Shown piece after piece: positions 62,384 through 64,000 of a stretch of 64,000 bases of DNA. The DNA lies in assembly GCA_023014485.1 (NCBI GenBank), contig JAJOZX010005513.1:1-64000 (forward strand), written 5' to 3'. Positions within the stretch are counted from its first letter, which is position 1. Every line of letters begins with the position of its first letter. This stretch comes from Bathynomus jamesi (Eukaryota > Arthropoda > Malacostraca > Isopoda > Cirolanidae). Both the position numbers and the translations under genes were made by a program. The notes beneath the pieces were generated by a model. That model had not been told where the DNA came from. It saw only the letters and a program-made list of their open reading frames with translations, and searched no databases.

Positions 62384-62638
62384 ATATATGTTAAACACAG
62401 ACCGTGCATGGCACAAGGAACTCTTCTGGGAAAATTAAATCCACTATAGTCCGAATAAGTAATGATAAATGACAAATACCATAGTTTTTTTCCTTTTTCA
62501 TGATTTTAGCCCGACGTCGGGCTAAAATCATGAAAAAGGAAAAAAACTATGGTATTTGTCATTTATCATTACTTATTCGGACTATAGTGGATTTAATTTT
62601 CCCAGAAGAGTTCCTTGTGCCATGCACGGTCTGTGTTT

Positions 62639-62647
<9 letters not shown>
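62384..62647. repeat. Perfect 264-bp palindrome centred on CCCGACGTCGGG
   Basis: Every base from 62,384 to 62,515 pairs with 62,516 to 62,647 with no loop. Contains CTAAAATCATGAAAAAGGAA on the right arm and its inverse on the left. (TA)n on the right runs from its edge. No coding sequence. Confidence 0.96.

Positions 62648-62696
<49 letters not shown>
62648..62696. repeat. (TA)n microsatellite
   Basis: Pure TA joining the palindrome to the next mariner derivative. Confidence 0.95.
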
Positions 62697-62699
<3 letters not shown>

Positions 62700-62808
62700 G
62701 GTGGGCGGAAAGTAGCTCCCTATTTTGGATTGGTAAAAAAATATGTATATTATCCATTTATTTCAGAAGAAATAATATGAAAAGGTAGGCATACATGGTA
62801 GGTTTTCT

Positions 62809-63192
62809 CTAAAATTCAATGTGGGCTCCAACTCTTTCCACTAGCTTCTGGAGCCGCCCAGGAATGGCGTCCACTGACTTTAGCAGGAACTCCGGCGGGA
62901 TGGAGGACATGACTTCCCGAATTCGGTCCTCCAGTTCTTCCAATGTCCTCGGTTTGGTGCGGTAGACTTCTTCCTTTACCCACCCCCAAAGAAAGAAGTC
63001 GCACGGTGTCAAGTCGGGGCTCCTGGCTGGCCATTGTTGTCCGTGAGTGGCTGGATGCCCACTTCCCTGGGCGTTGGATGGGTCGTCGTGGTCCACATCA
63101 ATGGCCAGCCAGGAGCCCCGACTTGACACCGTGCGACTTCTTTCTTTGGGGGTGGGTAAAGGAAGAAGTCTACCGCACCAAACCGAGGACAT
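62809..63192 (-). pseudogene. Transposase C-terminal part, left arm
   Basis: Reads [40 protein letters not shown] and AIPGRLQKLVERVGAHIEF. Only the last catalytic Asp region is present, so it is inactive. Confidence 0.85.
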
Positions 63193-63326
63193 TCGAAGAA
63201 CTGGAGGACCGAATTCGGGAAGTCATGTCCTCCATCCCGCCGGAGTTCCTGCTAAAGTCAGTGGACGCCATTCCTGGGCGGCTCCAGAAGCTGGTGGAAA
63301 GAGTTGGAGCCCACATTGAATTTTAG
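62943..63326 (+). pseudogene. Transposase C-terminal part, right arm
   Basis: Reads [40 protein letters not shown] and LVERVGAHIEF, ending TAG near 63,326. Same truncated transposase as the left arm with slightly more upstream sequence; the frame before about 63,040 runs into the opposite arm and is not genuine. Confidence 0.85.
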
Positions 63327-63438
63327 AGAAAACCTACCATGTATGCCTACCTTTTCATATTATTTCTTCTGAAATAAATGGATAATATACGTGTTTCTTT
63401 ACCAATCCAAAATAGGGAGCTACTTTCCGCCCACCCTG

Positions 63439-64000
63439 TATATATGGATATGGATATGGATCCTGAAAATCCATAAGCCCATAATTTCTACTATTTGATT
63501 ATGGAAAGGAAATTCTCGTTAATTAGGTTTCAGATTCCTTTGCCAATAAAATCATTTTTGCTTGATAATTTGAAGAATTTTATCGTGGCATATTTTGACT
63601 CGATATTATAGTGCAGAAATGCAAGAATCATACATAGAGTATGTCGTTAAAGTAACATGATTCTTCTTTTTATAAAAATTAACTTTTTTAATAGAACTCT
63701 TATATTTTCATTAACCTTTAGAAGCTGTACAAAGATCAAGAATCTAAATTCCAAATGAAAGTACTTCGTTACTCATTTTTATTAAGTAGAACTTTATCAT
63801 AAACTTTTTGTGATTCCAGGAAAGAAAAGGATAGAATAATTTAGAAAGTTAATATACGAGTAGAATATTCAAAGTGACTGCAAAGTCTAAAATCAATAGG
63901 ACATTATTATATTTACAACTAAAACTATATTTTATATTGATTCCAGACTTTGTAATCACTCTGTAAAATAATTTAGAATACAGAATAATAATAATATAGT
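63439..64000. other. AT-rich intron end of window
   Basis: No LYST exon: the AG at 63,821 is followed in the required phase by an early stop. No transposon terminus recognised. Confidence 0.5.

Larger units (their letters stand above)
62697..63438. mobile_element. Inverted-dimer mariner derivative, family D
   Basis: Ends CAGGGTGGGCGGAAAGTAGC and GCTACTTTCCGCCCACCCTG, beside TA. The left arm (to about 63,038) carries the C-terminal transposase half on the - strand. The right arm (from about 63,098) carries it on +, longer by about 60 bp of coding sequence at the centre (REWLDAHFPGRWMGRRG). Both arms encode [20 protein letters not shown]. The first two catalytic acids are absent. Confidence 0.93.

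Noticed and set aside
63821..63860. Next LYST exon after the AG at 63,821
   Set aside because: In the required phase it meets a stop within seven codons.

Overview
This is eukaryotic, intron-rich, AT-rich DNA from an animal, most likely an arthropod. The tree position is inferred from the mobile-element set (mariner/Tc1 types with DD34E, DD36D and DD37D spacing, hAT and piggyBac miniatures, an I/R1-type LINE, dimeric tRNA SINEs) and from an arthropod-looking multicopy protein fragment. I cannot name the species. No bacterial, organellar or viral gene organisation is visible.

The host content is one very large gene on the + strand. From about 10,721 to 62,194 I can chain 26 exons (about 9.1 kb, about 3,030 codons) with compatible splice sites and phases. 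The protein matches LYST (lysosomal trafficking regulator, the Chediak-Higashi protein; mauve in Drosophila). It shows the LYST order: N-terminal ARM/HEAT-like helices with CEYAH, GFCCCMN and CHIC motifs, acidic/serine-rich linkers, a concanavalin A-like lectin module (exons 11-14), then more ARM-like exons. The PH-BEACH-WD40 end is not in the window, and the 5' end is not certain. One exon (39,771-39,884) needs a change of reading frame.

Almost everything else is transposon, mostly inside LYST introns. 1-10,720: a 5'-cut LINE copy, a mariner-like element, a LINE tail on the - strand, a broken arthropod multicopy gene, an unidentified - strand exon-like ORF, two hAT-type elements. Intron 6 (18,439-29,404): hAT and mariner miniatures, a dimeric SINE, a nearly complete 6.4-kb LINE with ORF1 and ORF2, and an inverted-dimer mariner derivative. 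30.8-38.4 kb: a piggyBac-type miniature, a second SINE, a Tc1 element with an uninterrupted 343-aa transposase, and a decayed Tc1 element. 42-49 kb: a mariner derivative carrying a hAT miniature, a scrambled Tc1 copy, a hAT miniature and a DD37D element. 49.9-53.3 kb: a 2.1-kb 25-bp minisatellite with a strict gradient of unit variants, enclosed by diverged inverted arms. 53.4-63.4 kb: more mariner miniatures, a LINE fragment and several long palindromes.

Three themes deserve attention. First, the minisatellite is laid out as successive single-mutation blocks. Second, several transposon remnants are folded-back inverted duplications, some with arms over 100-400 bp, lying in introns of a transcribed gene, so the pre-mRNA could form long hairpins. 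Third, (TA)n microsatellites act as nests for insertions, including LINE copies whose poly(A) tails run into (TA)n.
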